A stretch of DNA of 6,356 bases from an uncultured Clostridiaceae bacterium (GTDB lineage: Bacteria; Bacillota; Clostridia; TANB77; CAG-508), in contig CAJKDR010000058.1 of assembly GCA_905198755.1 (NCBI GenBank), forward strand, positions 1 through 6,356. The letters are read 5' to 3'. Under the pieces are notes generated by a model, which worked only from the letters and a program-made list of their open reading frames with translations, was not told the origin of the DNA and made no database searches. The position numbers were made by a program, and so were the translations under genes. This document shows, in pieces, positions 5,730 to 6,356 of this stretch (the first letter of the stretch is position 1; every line of letters begins with the position of its first letter).

Positions 5730-6332
5730 ATGAATCGGCAAAAGCCTTTTATAGTAGAATTTACTGGCACTCCAGAAGCCGGTAAAACAACAACTATAGA
5801 CCTTGTTGAACAAAAATTGCTAAATTTAGGATATACTGTAAAAGTTTACCCTGAATCAGCCGAAAAATCAAAAAGCATATTTCCAAGAGACTCTTATGGG
5901 AAATCAAAATTCGATGCAAAATTTTGGATGCATTTAGAAACACTAAAAAATCTTGTTGAAGCTCCATATCAAAATTATGATATAATTTTATTCGATAGAG
6001 GCGCTTTAGATAAAAAGTTTTGGATTAATCTTGATGCTTGTAATGGTGATTTTGATGATAGAATCATTTATTTATCAAAATTATTTGATGATGTATTACC
6101 AGATTTACTCATAGTTTTAAAAGTTTCAGTTGATGAATCTTTAAGACGAAGAGGCGGCGAAGGACATGTTGTTACACGGCAATTCTTAGAAAGATATAAT
6201 TCTCTTTTAGATCTTTTTGTTAATTCTTTAAAAATTAACAAAGATATTGTCTGTACAGATAATATGAAAGTTGAAGAAGTATTAAATGTTGTTGTAAATT
6301 CAATTCTGGAAAATTTAAATAAGCCATCATAA
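5730..6332 (+). CDS. P-loop nucleotide-kinase-like ATPase, substrate unknown
   Basis: This 200-aa single-domain P-loop protein resembles the deoxynucleoside/thymidylate kinase group. Its Walker A is GTPEAGKT (13-20). A YPES motif (40-43) sits where dNK-type kinases place a substrate-binding Glu. ILFDRG (86-91), with Asp89-Arg90 followed by Asp94 and Trp98, matches the DR(S/G) motif after strand 3. An Arg-rich RRRGGEG (139-145) looks like a LID loop that closes on ATP phosphates. The family usually phosphorylates a nucleoside, nucleotide or other small molecule, but residues here do not let me pick one. Many such proteins are annotated only as AAA-family ATPases. The start is firm: AAGGAGG (5713-5719) is ten bases upstream. 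It is divergent from the HD gene and monocistronic as far as seen, with its stop codon inside the terminator loop. The C-terminus is complete. Confidence 0.8.
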   Translation: MNRQKPFIVEFTGTPEAGKTTTIDLVEQKLLNLGYTVKVYPESAEKSKSIFPRDSYGKSKFDAKFWMHLETLKNLVEAPYQNYDIILFDRGALDKKFWINLDACNGDFDDRIIYLSKLFDDVLPDLLIVLKVSVDESLRRRGGEGHVVTRQFLERYNSLLDLFVNSLKINKDIVCTDNMKVEEVLNVVVNSILENLNKPS

Positions 6333-6344
6333 GATGGCTTATTT
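6317..6344 (+). terminator. Intrinsic terminator enclosing the kinase stop codon
   Basis: The arms 6317-6328 and 6333-6344 are perfectly complementary over 12 bp (core AAGCCATC/GATGGCTT) with loop ATAA (6329-6332). A TTTT run (6342-6345) closes the 3' side. The stop codon 6330-6332 is in the loop, and the last four codons are part of the stem. The symmetric A/T flanks could also allow termination from the right on -. Confidence 0.82.
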
Positions 6345-6356
6345 TAGTATAATTCT

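Noticed and set aside
1..6356. CRISPR array, tRNA/rRNA, riboswitch, toxin-antitoxin or complete transposon
   Set aside because: No regularly spaced repeats, cloverleaf, long structured leader or transposase gene was found on either strand; intergenic gaps are all under 170 bp.

Overview
The window is a strongly AT-rich stretch of bacterial chromosome. It has A/T-ending codons, AGGAG-type Shine-Dalgarno sites, TATAAT -10 boxes and short GC-cored hairpin terminators with T-runs. TGG is used for Trp, so the code is the ordinary one. Together with the protein types (clostridial-style EAL domain, CopZ/CopA pair), this points to a low-GC Firmicute, probably in the Clostridia. Genus cannot be told from the sequence.

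Layout, left to right. A TetR-family regulator on + (30-632) converges on a copper-export operon on - (copZ 2875-3081, copA 654-2870). A bidirectional hairpin terminator separates them and touches both stop codons. The copZA promoter (about 3135-3163) has a 20-bp dyad, CsoR-operator-like, in its 17-bp spacer. The 161-bp gap up to the next gene also holds a GC-rich motif with inverted TTGTCAA/TTGACAA ends that looks like a foreign short repeat. Next come two - strand genes 28 bp apart: a membrane-anchored alpha/beta hydrolase (4033-4965) and a stand-alone EAL c-di-GMP phosphodiesterase (3243-4004). The EAL gene has no visible ribosome binding site and may be the remnant of a longer GGDEF-EAL protein. 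Behind a second copy of the copA-type terminator lies an HD-domain alarmone-hydrolase-like protein (5040-5594, -). It is transcribed divergently from a P-loop nucleotide-kinase-like protein (5730-6332, +), with back-to-back promoters between them. The last terminator hairpin encloses the kinase stop codon.

Function. CopZ and CopA form a standard cytosolic Cu(I) chaperone and exporter. The middle and right parts carry two enzymes predicted to degrade nucleotide second messengers (c-di-GMP by EAL, (p)ppGpp or a related nucleotide by HD) next to a nucleotide-kinase-like P-loop protein of unknown substrate. That grouping is suggestive but does not prove a pathway. I see no CRISPR array, tRNA, rRNA, complete transposon or clear defence system. 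Most of the window is ordinary chromosome; the interest lies in the regulatory DNA, the twin terminators, the GC-rich motif and the possibly amputated EAL gene.
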